In this document: piece by piece, positions 31,090-43,260 of the stretch
Layout: each line of letters begins with the position of its first letter
Position numbering within the stretch: the stretch's first letter is position 1
NCBI GenBank assembly: GCA_964058805.1
Contig: CAXKVV010000337.1
Coordinates: 1-46,195, forward strand
DNA from: Schoenoplectus triqueter
Taxonomy: Eukaryota > Streptophyta > Magnoliopsida > Poales > Cyperaceae
Length of the DNA stretch: 46,195 bases
Direction: 5' to 3'
Program-made: the position numbers and the translations under genes
Notes under the pieces: model-generated
The model's input: only the letters and a program-made list of their open reading frames with translations
The model's database searches: none
What the model was told of the DNA's origin: nothing

Positions 31090-31730
31090 ATAGAACCGAG
31101 GTATGTTACTCTAAACATTACAATTGATCCTTAATCGTTGCAATGAATAACCTCGAGATAAAACTCAACATATATCAGACCAAAACCATTATAATGGAAT
31201 CATATATCTATTATAATGGATTAAATCATTTTGTATACAAAGTTTATCCAAAAAGCTTTAGAATAAAATTCTCTCATATCCATTGTAACGGGTCTTTCAT
31301 CATTATAATAGTTAATCAAGCTAGGATTAACATTATCTAACTGTTATAACAGTTAACTAACCGTTGTAAAAAATAATATATATTTCTTATCTGTTTTGAG
31401 CATGGCTATATAAGTTAAGCTTCCATCTTCTCCAAGTGCAAATTTGATTATCGAAACCTTATGTAACCCTAAATCCTTTATTAGGTTATCTGTTTATTTC
31501 TCCTTCGTGAGTTTTAGAGATGTTGTCCTCGCTTTTGATTTGGCTAATGGTTGTCCGATTATTTGGTGTAATGGATTGAAGGTTCATAGTTGTACAAACA
31601 TTTTATTTTAGTAATTCGGTGCAATCAATATTGATGATTATGGATCCTAAAGACACAAACTCATTATAGCCGAACTTCATTAATTTTTATATTTTTTTGA
31701 TCTATATTATTTTAATTCTTGGTATTAAAC
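31090..31730 (+). repeat. Possible decayed Ty1/copia-type LTR
   Basis: A candidate LTR body has repeated GTTATAACAGTTAAC-like words, a TATA-like GGCTATATAAGTTAAGC near 31405 and, downstream at 31720, TTGGTATTAAACTG. The last resembles the copia primer-binding site TTGGTATCAGAGC with several changes. Ends, target duplication and coding sequence were not found. Confidence 0.3.
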
Positions 31731-32389
31731 TGTAAAATCAGTGTCGTTAGGGAGAACAACATGACATTTAGAATAGTGCAAAATAAGAATGTATCATTCT
31801 CATACTTCATTCTTTATCTAGAGACTCCCAATTTGAATATCATTGCTCACATTAATAAATGAGAGGGACGTCCGTATTCTTTATTCTTGCTTCTTCTTAA
31901 TACAAAAGATGTACGTCGAGATAGAATCTATATGGTCGCCAGTTACGAATAACGTTGGATAATATATATAAATATAAATCATTTATATAAAAAAACACTT
32001 ATCTCAACCTAAGAATTTACAAGCAAATAAATACTGACAACACAAATATAATCATTATAGTATTTTATTATAGGTCATGTCCAATAACATATCAATAAGT
32101 CATTTATGTAATTAAATCGATGACACTCATTGCATGATCTGCGAAAATAATAATCACTTAACTTCACGCTAATCTTAATTAATTATTATTTCTAAATAAT
32201 TAACAGATTATGAACATTTAGAATTATTATTAATTAATACATATATTTCACTATTGAGCCAAACTCAATGTACAAATAATAAATAACTCAAAAAAATAAA
32301 TAATATATTATATATAATCATTATAATACATAATCTAAGAATTAATCATTACATAATTAGTTGTAGATCACACTAACACTAACAAGTAA

Positions 32390-32640
32390 TAATGGGGTGA
32401 ATAATGATGATGATGATGATAGTAAAAATAATACTAGCTACAATAATAAGTATAACAATAATAAGGGCGTCAATAATAATAATGGTACTAATAAAAATAA
32501 TTATACTAAACTTATTCTAAAAGTTGTACTCCTAAATTCTAAAATACTAAATTCTAAATCTTAAAATTCAAAAATAAAAATATAAGAACGTGAAGTCTAT
32601 AACTCTACTGTTATATTCTAACTTCTAGATCATAATTCTA
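32390..32640. repeat. Dispersed repeat copy B: (GAT/AAT)n head with CTAAATTCTAAA tail
   Basis: A GATGATGATGATGATAG and AATAATAAT head is followed by TTGTACTCCTAAATTCTAAA, AATCTTAAAATTCAAAAATA and AGTCTATAACTCTACTGTTA. The same order of motifs occurs at about 11436-11640. Confidence 0.6.
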
Positions 32641-33334
32641 GTATGTGAATTCATCATCTTTCAATCATTTATATCCAAAACAAACTCTTTAAATATATTT
32701 TATTCTTTCAAATATCTTTTTTTATCATTTCATTCCATGTCAATCTTGGATGATATCTTTCTCTTCTTATATTTTTAGGATGACTTAGAATACCAATGTG
32801 TACCGGTGTCTCAGTTGATCTTCGTTGGATATGATCAAATCATTACAAACAATGTTATACCAACTTCTTTTGAATGGGTGCTATCCTAATTTTGTCTCTT
32901 ATATCATAATTCTGATTCAATCCCTCATTGTATGATCACATATCCAATACAACATCCGCATTTCGGTTACACTCATATTCTGAATGTGTAGTCCTTTGTT
33001 AGTCCAGTATTTTGCACCATTCATTCATCATATGTCTAATTATCATTATGTAAAACTTATATTCTAGTTTATTTCGGACATTCTTGTAATAAAAAATACT
33101 ACATGTTTGTTGTTATTTCGTCAATTCTGCTCTTATTTTATGATTTAAAATATATTGATCCTTTTATCACTCTATGATATTGATTTTAAATATCAAAATA
33201 TATCATGTATGTATACTATTTATCTGTCCAAACTAACATCTCCATCATCTGAGATGTCATTACTAAACTTACACCTCATATACTCGATTTTAGTCCTACT
33301 AAAATCTTTCAATTCTAAAGAAAAAAAAATATCA

Positions 33335-34440
33335 CACTACAATGGAAATGATCTTAGACAACTCACATTTAACAATGATTATACACTAATTTTGTTGCCA
33401 AAAGAAGTCAACGTTATAATTTAAGAATTTCTTTGTAACGTCTTTTAATAAAAGAAGTTAGTAAATATAGTCCTAGAACACTCAAAAGATTTATAGACAT
33501 TTAGTAATGGTCCCTTTAAGGAATCATTGCCAAATGTTTATACAGTTTGTTGACTCTAATAGAAAAAAAATTCACCAATGACATTTGCTCTTACAAATTA
33601 CTAGATATTTTTATCTCACTGTTCATTCATTCTAATCTAACGATTAAAAAATTAAAATTTAAAAAACTAAAATCTCATGGATTACCATCTTTATTGTCAT
33701 ATGGTTCATATATAAAAGAGAGATGAAAAATAGAGAAAGAGAAAAATACAAGAAAGGAGAAATCAAAATCAAAATCAAAATCTGACCATCTCAATTTCAA
33801 ACGGTCATAACTTTTGATACAAAATTCTAATTATCACATAAATTTTATGATGAGATCTACATGATTAATTATTTATATTTTTATGGTAATTTTTGGAGCA
33901 AAAATAGCTCATTTTGACCCTCAAAAATATTTTTGAAGATTTATTTATTTATTTATTTTTATTTTTTTCTTAGAAATTTTATAAATTTTCATATTATTGC
34001 ATGCAGAATGCATTGTTGAGTAAATATATTTATTTTCATTGGATGAATAATTGTATTTATTTTCATATTAATTATTGAATGAATATTTATTTTTACTTTG
34101 TTCTTATATATCAATCTATTTTCATTTCATATTATGTATTGTTTGTTCTTAGTTAAAGTTAGAGAACGTTAAAACTAAAAAAAATTAAAATGACCTTTAA
34201 CAATGGTTCTAGATAAAGAATAATTATTAAAGGGTTATTTAACAATGGTTTGGAACCCAAAATCATTACTAAATATCTCTTTAACAACGGTTATTTGCTC
34301 AGAACCATTATAAAATGTCTTTTCCATCTTTTCGAACACCTATAATTTGACAATGTTATTTAAATTTTTTCATAACACTCCTTTAATAATAATTTAAGAA
34401 TTAGTCAATAACGGTTGGTAGAACTTTTTTTCTCTCGTAG
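33335..34440. mobile_element. Possible non-autonomous CACTA-like element
   Basis: The left end reads CACTACAATGGAAATG and the right end, on the minus strand, AAACTACGAGAGAAAAAAAG. Plant CACTA elements start CACTACnAGAAA, so the right tip may have lost its CAC. Between them, TTTAACAATGGTT and its complement recur (for example 34198, 34240 and 34291), as in CACTA sub-terminal repeats. No transposase is seen and no 3-bp duplication is certain. Confidence 0.4.
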
Positions 34441-37400
34441 TTTTATCCCGCAAGCAATGAACCAATAAAAAACTTGAGAAAAATATGCTTACGCCTACCA
34501 ACTAATACCATTTGATCTTGTCAAATGGCATTAAATAAATGATCGGTGTTGAAAGGATTGACCGAAAAAATTTCAGGCAATAAATTTAGATTCGATCGTT
34601 GATTCGTTCTTAATTGCTGATAGGCTGATAGCAAATTAAATCATACCAACTTCATGTACACATGTGCATAAAAGACAATAAAAGCACCTTTGAAAGGTCA
34701 CCCTCTGTTTTTACTTTTCATGTTTTATACGAACCATTCAACATATTAGCGATGTCAGGATGACTTGAGAAATGCTTCTTTTGTTTCATCTTGGAGACGA
34801 ATATAATAAATCCATCAAGATCGACAATTAAAGTTATCTTTAGGACTCGAATACTGATTTATAGGTTTAGCCATCTAAGCTTGATCTCCTTATCTCATAT
34901 TTTATTAAATCCAATTAAATTAAACATCAAATACTGATTTTTGGTTTCTTATAGATAAATTTGGAAAAAAAAATGTTCATATATTCCGCGGTTTGATTAA
35001 TTTCGTTTTGCCCCTTTTAAACTTTCATGACAGCTTCTTATAACAGTAAACTTTATAAAAGAAAACAGTAATAAGAAACTAATGTTATGGTGGAACATAA
35101 ACATATATACCACCAAATATCAGAAAATTTATGTACTTATTTCTTAGGAACGAAATTCTAACAAGGGATTGATTTGGCCCCATCAGGGATATTTTCCATA
35201 AGAGAGGATGGGTAGGTACTGGTACTTGTCCCTTTTTTTTTTTGTTCTGGAAAGAATAATGTTGATCATTTATTTTTATTTTTCCTTTGGCTCAAAAGTG
35301 TTGTTTTGGACGTAACTGTCAAGATCTTTTTCAGAGTGAATTGGTTCAGCTTTCTGATATTATTAATTAGTTGATCCCTCCAACTAAACGCCGACGAAAT
35401 GCAAGCATTCTTGTTAGTTGTTAGTGTCATTTATTGGTTCTTGTGGACCCATAGAAACAACTTGTGTTTTTCTCAACAGAATGTTTTTACAACCAAAAGG
35501 ATGAGTGATGGACATAAATCCTAAAGAATAAGTAAAAAACACTAATCAATCTGTGGAAGCTTGAGGAGCTGAATTTGATTACAATTCAGGTGATGGAGCT
35601 GCAATTACAGTTGAATATGGGCATGGTTGCAGTGCGTTGAAGAACTATACAAATATTTTAGGCTCAATAGAAAGTAGACCTTCTCACATATATATTATAG
35701 AAAGAATTATAAATGAAGACGGGATTAGCTAGCGCGCAGTTACATTTGATTAAATTTTAAAATTGAACGGCGTCTTGATCGCATATATGAACTGTTTAAT
35801 CAGTAAAATATTAAGTTTTGGTAAAACTTTGATTGGCATGTCTGTCTGATTGTAATATGGAGGCTCAAATATTACAAGAGATCTAAACAAATGTATCCCG
35901 TGAATCATGAGAGCCATTATATCTAAAAGAAAAAAAAGTGCAGTCATGCATAAATCATCATATGGTTTGAATAGGCATATTACTAACATATCATTACGCT
36001 CTTTCAGTGAGTGTAATTTCTTTCTAAATCAACGTTATATCTACTTGAAATTCAAATCATATCATTAGATATTAGTAAATATGACACACAAACCAGAAAA
36101 GATACAAACTTTACCTTCATGCTCCAGAAAACAGTTTGTTACACATATAGGAAAGAATCCAAGAAATACGCTGGAAACATGGTGTTATCCTCCATACATA
36201 GCCTCATCAAATAAATAGTCCTTCGTCAAAAGCTCACCTTCGTCACCTGTTTGACCTTGATCTCATTACACATTATGGTTTTTCCTCTGTTAATTAGCTA
36301 ATATGTCAGTTATAAGTTAGTTACTTTAATCTTACTGTACTATATATTGAAGTACATTTTACTTTTGAGAAACTTCAGTAAGATATTGTTGCCTTACTGG
36401 CGGTCTCAGACATAATTGTAGAGAACATTCTCTTAACCATTAAAACACAGAAGCGATCTATATATTCAGCTCAATCTAGTGATAGTTTTGGTGAAAACTT
36501 GGAATCGAATATGATGCACACAAAATACACCATGTATATCTAATGCATATCTCTAAACAAGATTTTCTTCAAATAACCAACTTGTATTAATATTACATGA
36601 AAATTGTTATCAGAGATGACACATGAGAAATCACTTATTAAGAAAGAGTCGCTTTATAAAATTAATTAGTATCTCATATACCTTTTCTTTTTCTTCCAAA
36701 ACGCTTAATAAAATTTTCTGTAAACTTAGTAATTGATCAAAAAGATCTGTGAAACCAGAAAATTAAATTACAAAAAAAGACAAATATTAAAATATGATGA
36801 TTATTAAGACAGTATGTAACTGAAATTGTCATTTATTTAGAGTTTAGATTTAGACAGTATGATGATGCATAGCTAGAAATACATGTTTAGGACTCAAAAT
36901 AGTTATAACTACATATTGTTTGAGAACTTCAATATAGGTATACTTAAATACAACATGATTATATTAATTGGAATGACTTCATGAAAAGTTGATATGCATA
37001 TGTAGGACCTATAAATCCTACTTAGAGACACAGAGAGAGGATCACCAATGCAACGTACAAGGACAACTAACACATTTTGTTTCTTTTGCAGAAAAGGAAT
37101 ATTAGATTTTTTGCTAGTTGCACAGGTTATGGTTCAGCTACCACCTACAGACAAAATTTAGAACGGTCCCTCTAACTTTCGTATATGGACCTCTCCGAAT
37201 TACTTGACTGGATTCAGCAAACTCAGTATCAACGAAATAACTATATTTGACACGGGTAATTATATGCAAACTCAGTACTTCAAATATTTTAAAAGTCCAA
37301 AAAAATTTCCACAGAAAAAAACAAAATCGGAAGAAATTATCAAAAGAAGTTATTTGAAAATTTAAACAAGATGCATATATATATATATATATAACAGTAA

Positions 37401-37600
37401 TATTATACTACTAATGGAATCTGTATGCATATAAATCAAGGTCGAACAGACAACGAAGAAAAGTATGAAGCACAAAGAACTATTCACTTGACAAGAAGCT
37501 TGCATGGAGATCTCCCACCATATAAAGAAGTTCAATATCCATTTAGCACCTACAAAAATAAAATAAAATCATCCAAGTTAATTTCATGATTCGTTTTATT
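34441..37600. other. AT-rich intergenic region
   Basis: No gene recognised. Around 35400-35510 one plus frame reads FLLVVSVIYWFLWTHRNNLC, reminiscent of the C-terminal part of plant LINE-type polyproteins, but it is too short to call. A (TA)n run lies near 37376-37393. Confidence 0.4.
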
Positions 37601-37788
37601 TTCATGCATGAATATTCACAACCATGGGCAAAGAATTTGGTACAGTACCTCTTTGTTTAGACTGTGTGGACTCGTAGCTCTGATTTGCAGGCTTCAGAAT
37701 CAGAGCAGCACTTAATTTATAGGCTTTGGGAGAAATATTGAAAAGGGTAACTAATTTAGTTGACCGTGCCATTTCTCTCTCCATCTCC
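37490..37788 (-). CDS. Doubtful small gene 5' end
   Basis: A minus-strand ATG (37784 or, in better context, 37772) opens a frame reading MARSTKLVTLFNISPKAYKL and onward. It is preceded by a pure (GA)n-type leader at about 37780-37825, as in many plant 5' untranslated regions. A plausible GT-AG intron (donor GAG|GTACTG near 37651, acceptor TTTTGTAG|GTGCTA near 37551) would extend the frame as GAKWILNFF.., but that continuation runs into low-complexity sequence. I recognise no family. It may be a small gene, a non-coding transcript or chance. Confidence 0.2.
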
Positions 37789-37826
37789 CCCTCTCTCCCC
37801 TCTCTCCCCTCTCTCCCTCTCTCCTC
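37780..37826. repeat. (CT)n/(GA)n-rich tract
   Basis: CTCTCCCCTCTCTCCC-type repeats of 6-9 bp. It could be a GAGA-type leader or promoter element of the doubtful gene on its left. Confidence 0.7.
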
Positions 37827-38614
37827 ACATTAGAGGTTTAATTAACTTAATTAATTAAGCTTTGACTTGTGGGTGAGGGTCCTCTGCATGTGACTTTTGC
37901 ACCTTGTAACAACCCATCTTTCGGGAGAGAAAAAGAGAGGAGGCCTTGAATAAATAACTAGAGACGGAATTCTGTAAAGGTAAATTTCAGAGAAAATGGA
38001 GGTAGATGTGCTCGTGGTGTTTTGAACTGTGGGTTTAGGCGCGCGCGAGCACACACTTTATTAATTATCTACCACCGTACACTGTTTAATGTGACTATAT
38101 ATGTTCATGTAAGAAGTGCGTCTACAAGACTACAACGATACCTTACCTCATCCATAGTACAGAGTACAGACACAGTTTTTGTTCCTTTTCTTGCTAACAA
38201 GTACACGGACAGTTTTGTTTGTATGGGACACTGACAATTGATAAAAGCTCGTAACAAGATCATTATTTTTATTGTCTCAACTGATCCGGGTTAAGTCAGG
38301 ACTTGAGGGTGGTGTTTTATATCGTTTTTTTAATTGGTTCAACAAAAAATTATGACATGTAAAACTGTAATTTTGACTTGCACTATGGTTAAAATCATTG
38401 AAAAGTACTTGTTTTTTAGATAACATTGAAGTGCTTTAATCAAAATGAAAATTAGGGAGTAGAAATCCTGATAATTTAATTTTTTTTAAAGAGTAACCGT
38501 TGTATTCTTGAGATAGAGAAGAGAGATAGTGAGAATATTTTAAAAACAGAGAGATAAAGAGAGAAAACAAAAATTGATATAAAAATAAAATCCATGATGT
38601 TTCTATAAGTATTT

Positions 38615-38775
38615 TGGTCCGAAATGTTTATGGTTTGGATTTCAAAATCTCGTACTCAAAACTTCGACCCCAATAGCTAAAAATAATCTTTATACTAAAA
38701 ACTTGTAGAATATCAATGTTTTCTATTTTAAAAATTTTATTACTTACTTTTAATGTTTTTGGAATTTGGAAGATG
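38615..38775. repeat. Dispersed repeat pair, copy 1
   Basis: It starts GTCCGAAATGTTTATGGTTT and continues through CTCAAAAC and TCGACC to ATTTTAAAAATTTTATTA. The same sequence in the same order is at 39471-39612, about 850 bp away. I do not recognise the family. Confidence 0.65.
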
Positions 38776-38984
38776 ATTCCAAAAAAAGAAATAAAGTAAT
38801 ACACAAGTAACACAACACAAAGGGGTTAGGTGACGCTGGTAACTGGCGTGATTTTTTTTTTCTTCTTGCAGTTCAAATCTATGTGAATCAGTGTGCTATT
38901 TAGCAAATTAATAGTTTGAATGTACTCATATTTAAGAAAGTGTTCCATAATCTGCAACATAGTAACAAATTTGTGATTCGGGAA

Positions 38985-39275
38985 ACATAGGTGAGGTCAA
39001 AAATTCGATGTTCAGGTATAATACGAATATAATTCGAAAATAATTTGTTTCATATATTATAAATAAAATATATATTATAATGATAAAATATTTAAAATAT
39101 ATTAAAAATTATAAAATTCTATATAAATTAATATATAATATATTTTTCCGAATAATTCACCAATAAAATATTTTTTTGACCAAAAAAATATAATATATAT
39201 TAAACTGACGAATTATTCATGAAACATCCGGCTACGAATGAAAAATATATTATTCGCGAATCTTATTATTATGAT
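38985..39275. repeat. AT-rich fragment with ATTCG words, possible hAT remnant
   Basis: AATACGAATATAATTCGAAA on the left and ACGAATTATTCATG with TATTATTCGCGAATC on the right, in partly inverted arrangement around an A/T core. Borders and duplication are not clear. Confidence 0.3.
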
Positions 39276-39470
39276 CTGCAATACATGCATGATGCCACCA
39301 AGTTCTGAGGTGTCTGATCCACTGTATGAAGAAGCAAAAAAAAAAAAATACAATGATTAGTATTTTGCATAACTTATTTTTAATCATAATTATTTCTACA
39401 TTTTTCATGAACTATTTTATTTAAGTGTATTTTTTATGAGTCCGACTACGTGCTTTCAAAACATTAATTT

Positions 39471-39612
39471 CAGTCCGAAATGCTTATGGTGTGAACCTTA
39501 AATTCCTGTGCTCAAAACGTTGACCAAGTAGATAACAAAAAATTTATACCCAAAACTAAAAAATTGCAATTTTTATTATTTTTAAAATTTTATTAATATT
39601 TTTAATGATTTT
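39471..39612. repeat. Dispersed repeat pair, copy 2
   Basis: GTCCGAAATGCTTATGGTGT.. matches copy 1 at 38618 with scattered substitutions, including the CTCAAAAC and TTGACC words. Confidence 0.65.
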
Positions 39613-39986
39613 CTAAAAAATATCACGTTTGGCCTACAGATATTGCATTTTATTAAACCATTTACTTGTACGTACACTCGGTGTTAATAGTGAAGATCAA
39701 CAATTGGAGTGCCCTCAGGGAAAAAAACCCAGTCAATCTAATTTCATGGCTATAGACTTTCAAGTAACTAACATCTAAAAGTAGTATTTAGAGAACAACA
39801 CTTTAGGAAGATTTTAACAGTTTTGGTGGCAACATTTCTCTTCGTTGTGAGGCGCATAAAACAGAAAAGCATAAAAAAATATTCATATAATTTAGACAAA
39901 CTACAATTTGATATGTTTCCAACATTTTCGATCTTCACAATTGGAAAAGAATCATGACTGGTACATGTTCTTCAGTACTTAACTAA

Positions 39987-41293
39987 GGGTGCGTTTGGCA
40001 CCAAATGGAATAGCAAAAAATTAGAATAGAATAACTATTCCGATGAATTAATTTGCCAAACGAATTTTAGACTAAGTAGAAAAGTGTGGAATAGTGCTAA
40101 TCCGGTATACCAATTTATAGGTGGAATACCGGATTAGCTCTCGTCGGAATAGCGATTATTGTTTAATTATCTTATATTATATTATTATATTATATTATGA
40201 TTAAGATTTAGCATTATGATATTATTATATTATATTTATGATTATAATTTATTATTATATTAATATTATGATTATTATTTATTATTATCATCATTATATT
40301 ATTATTATTAAATTATTATTATCATTATTGTTATTATATTATCGTTACCATTAGTATTATTATATTATTTATTATTATTATAAATATAATTTTAATATTA
40401 TATTATTATATTATGAATATAATTATTTTATTATTATATTATTATGATCAAGATTATTTATTATTATATTATTATATTATTATATTATTATATTATGATG
40501 ATTATGATTATGATTATTATGATTTATTATTATTTTATTATGTTGTATTATATTATTATAATTATGATTGTAATTATAATTTTTTATTATTATATTACTA
40601 TATTATGATTATGTTTATATTTTTATTATATTACTATTATAATATTATTATTTATTATGATTATTTTTTATTACTTTATTATTATTTTATTATGTTGTAT
40701 TATATTTTATATGTTGATTATAGTTATGATTAATTTATTATTATTATTATTTATAATTATTTTTATGATTATTTTTATGATTATGATTATATTTTTATTA
40801 TTATATTATTATGATTATGATTATGGTTATATTATTATGATTATGACTATAATTATTATTATCATGATTATGATTATGATTATTATATTATTAAAATTAT
40901 GAATAATTATTATGATATTAATATAATTATGATTGTAATTATAATTTTTAATTATTATATTACTATATTATGCTTATGTTTATATTTTTATTATATTACT
41001 ATTATAATATTATTATTTATTATGATTATTTTTTATTACTTTATTATTATTATTATCTTACTATTATGATTATTATTTTACTATTATTAGTATCATCATT
41101 ATTATTAGTATCATAATTATTCATATTTTAACTATTCTGAGTAACAACTGCCAAACGATATTTTCGCTCTTCCGAATAGTCAAGAATACCACTCTTCTAC
41201 CACTCTTCCAAAAAATATTATTTTATCACTCTTCCAAAAAAATATTATTTTATCACTCTTCCAAAGCTATTCCTTAATTTGCCAAACGGACCC
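39987..41293. mobile_element. Tourist/PIF-Harbinger-like element with giant A/T-rich core
   Basis: Terminal inverted repeats are GGGTGCGTTTGGCA on the left and GGGTCCGTTTGGCA on the minus strand at the right, with AATAGC further in on both sides. The flanking trinucleotide is TAA on both sides (39984-39986 and 41294-41296), the usual PIF/Harbinger target duplication. GCCAAACGA recurs sub-terminally inside both ends. The core, 40160-41130, is nearly all A/T with occasional G or C in ATTATG-type repeats. It has no coding capacity; long open frames here come from the repeat. Confidence 0.78.
40160..41130. repeat. TAT/ATT/ATG low-complexity expansion with internal duplication
   Basis: About 970 bases of TTATTA, TATGAT and related units. 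Within it, a segment of about 130 bp starting ATTATGATTGTAATTATAAT at 40561 recurs almost unchanged at 40926, an offset of 365 bp. Confidence 0.9.
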
Positions 41294-42239
41294 TAAAGAA
41301 ATAACCAACTTCCCTAGGTAACTTGAAGGTCGTCAGTACTCTACTCCTCTCCTGCATCGACTGTTTGAAATTTGCCTTGAAATTATACCTATTCATGCAT
41401 GTGCTTTTTTGACAACGGATAATAGAAATAGTTCAAATGAAGGCATGCTTTCGCTACAGTAGCTGTTCTTCTATAGTATAGTGCTTACCAATAAAGTGAT
41501 TTGTTTTTCGCACCTCAAAATAAATAAAATAAAATATGAGCGACCATCTCGTTCCGTACGCACGACAAGACATCCATACGAAAAGCTTAATAAATAAAGT
41601 AATAATAATCACCAAATAAATAAAATAATAATAATGTATACAAAACGGTAACAGTCCAGAATAATCAGTACAATACAACACCTGACATCAACAAAGACTG
41701 ACTCCATCGAAATGAGCAGTAAAGTCTCTCAAATAAAAAAACTAGTAGAAGGAAAGAAAAACTCAAAATCCCGAAGAGACCTAATCAAAACGCTACCCAA
41801 CTCAAATGAAAATATGGTGAAGCACGTCTGTCATCACACAGGACTGCTCCTATCTCTCTCTCGAATAAAATCCTGTACTTATAAACCTGGATCCCACAAC
41901 CACCGTGGAAACATGAGTAATTTAAAATTACTCAGTATGAATTTAGATCCAGCCTTAAAATTTGATCTTATTTTCTAGACTGAATCCAAATACCAACACT
42001 GACGTTTTAAAATGCACCTTTATACAAATTCGTATGTAGATAATTATATATAATTATTTATTGTGGTTGATATATACATATATCCATGCAACTTAAAAAT
42101 ACTTGTACAACTTTTTAAAAAAAAATCATACGAGGATATAAAATGACAAGGAAATTCAAAATAAAAAATATATGAAAATAGTATAATATGTCTATATGCA
42201 TATAGTACGAGACAAAAACATCCATAATGAAAATCTTAT

Positions 42240-43020
42240 TTGTAAATTATCAGATTCACCCTCAAGCGGACACTATCAGGGCCCAACTTACTAACTTGAG
42301 TTTTGCCTAAGCGGGGACTACCAGGACCTAACTTATTAACTTAGGACTTTATATTTATGTAGACGCCAATACCTAAACATAAATGAAAAATTCGGCCTCC
42401 CGGGGTGATATCGCCCTAGGAGAGTGAACGGATAAAAAAATACGTACTTTGGTATCTTGAACCTGATAATTTACCTCACAATATAAAAGCAAACAAATTA
42501 ATGTACGATATCAGTTGCCATATCGAAGTAAGAAGATAACTATCCATAAAAGAGAAAAGAATATATAAACAAAATGAGAGACTCTTTGTACCAACTAAGG
42601 GCCAAAAGAGAGCTCCCGACTTTCTCTGTACCAACCAGGGGCCAAAGGAGAAAATTCTTCGGACATATTGAGATCTCTAATAAGCTAGCTAAATAATAAT
42701 ATAATAAAACAAAATATAATTCGTAACTTAATATGGCCCTCACACACAAACATACTGAACTTGGGCCTTGCCTAAGCGGGCGCCACCAGCGACCCAACTT
42801 ACAAACTTAAGACTTTATGTTTATGCGGCGCCAATACCGCATAAATGACAATTCAGGCTCTCGAGGCGATAACGCCCTAGGAGAGTGAGCGTGCATAAGC
42901 ACATACTCTGGTCTGCTAAATCTGGTAATTCACCTTACAAAATAAAAGCAAGCGGATAAGTATGTCTTCAGTTGCCATATTGTCAAAAGGAGATAACTAC
43001 CCAGGAAATAACAAATCGGA
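42240..43020. repeat. Two diverged copies of a 461-bp module
   Basis: CGCCCTAGGAGAGTGA ends its CCTAGG at 42420 and again at 42881 (offset 461). The order GCCTAAGCGGG, ACCCAACTTAC, AAGACTTTAT, CGCCAATACC, CGCCCTAGGAGAGTGA, CAGTTGCCATAT is the same in both copies, and GGGGCCAAAGGAG-type words follow each. Confidence 0.8.
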
Positions 43021-43035
43021 AACTAATACAAATGG

Positions 43036-43260
43036 GAGCCTACACTGTACCAACCAGGGGCCAGAGGCCCGCATCCCGAGAAATGACAAAATGAAATATA
43101 ATACAGATGAGAGCCTACACTGTACCAACATGGGGCCAGAGGACCGCATCCCGAGAAAAGACAAAATGATAGATGATACAAATGAGAGCCTACACTATAC
43201 CCACTAGGGGTCAGAGGACCGCATCCCGAGAAATAACAAAATAGAGTAGAATTCAGACTC
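43036..43260. repeat. 75-bp tandem repeat, three copies
   Basis: GAGCCTACACTGTACCAAC starts units at 43036, 43111 and 43186, exactly 75 bp apart. Each carries GGGGCCAGAGG.CCGCATCCC and a diverging AT-rich tail. A plus frame stays open for most of the array because 75 is a multiple of three; I do not regard it as a gene. Confidence 0.92.

Noticed and set aside
40413..40902. Tyr/Ile-rich open frames
   Set aside because: They are artefacts of the TTATTA/TATGAT low-complexity core.
41712..41978. 88-codon plus-strand frame
   Set aside because: It lies in repeat-derived DNA whose texture points to the minus strand. There is no domain and no gene context.
43036..43260. CRISPR-like array
   Set aside because: The repeats are directly adjacent with no spacers, in plant nuclear DNA.
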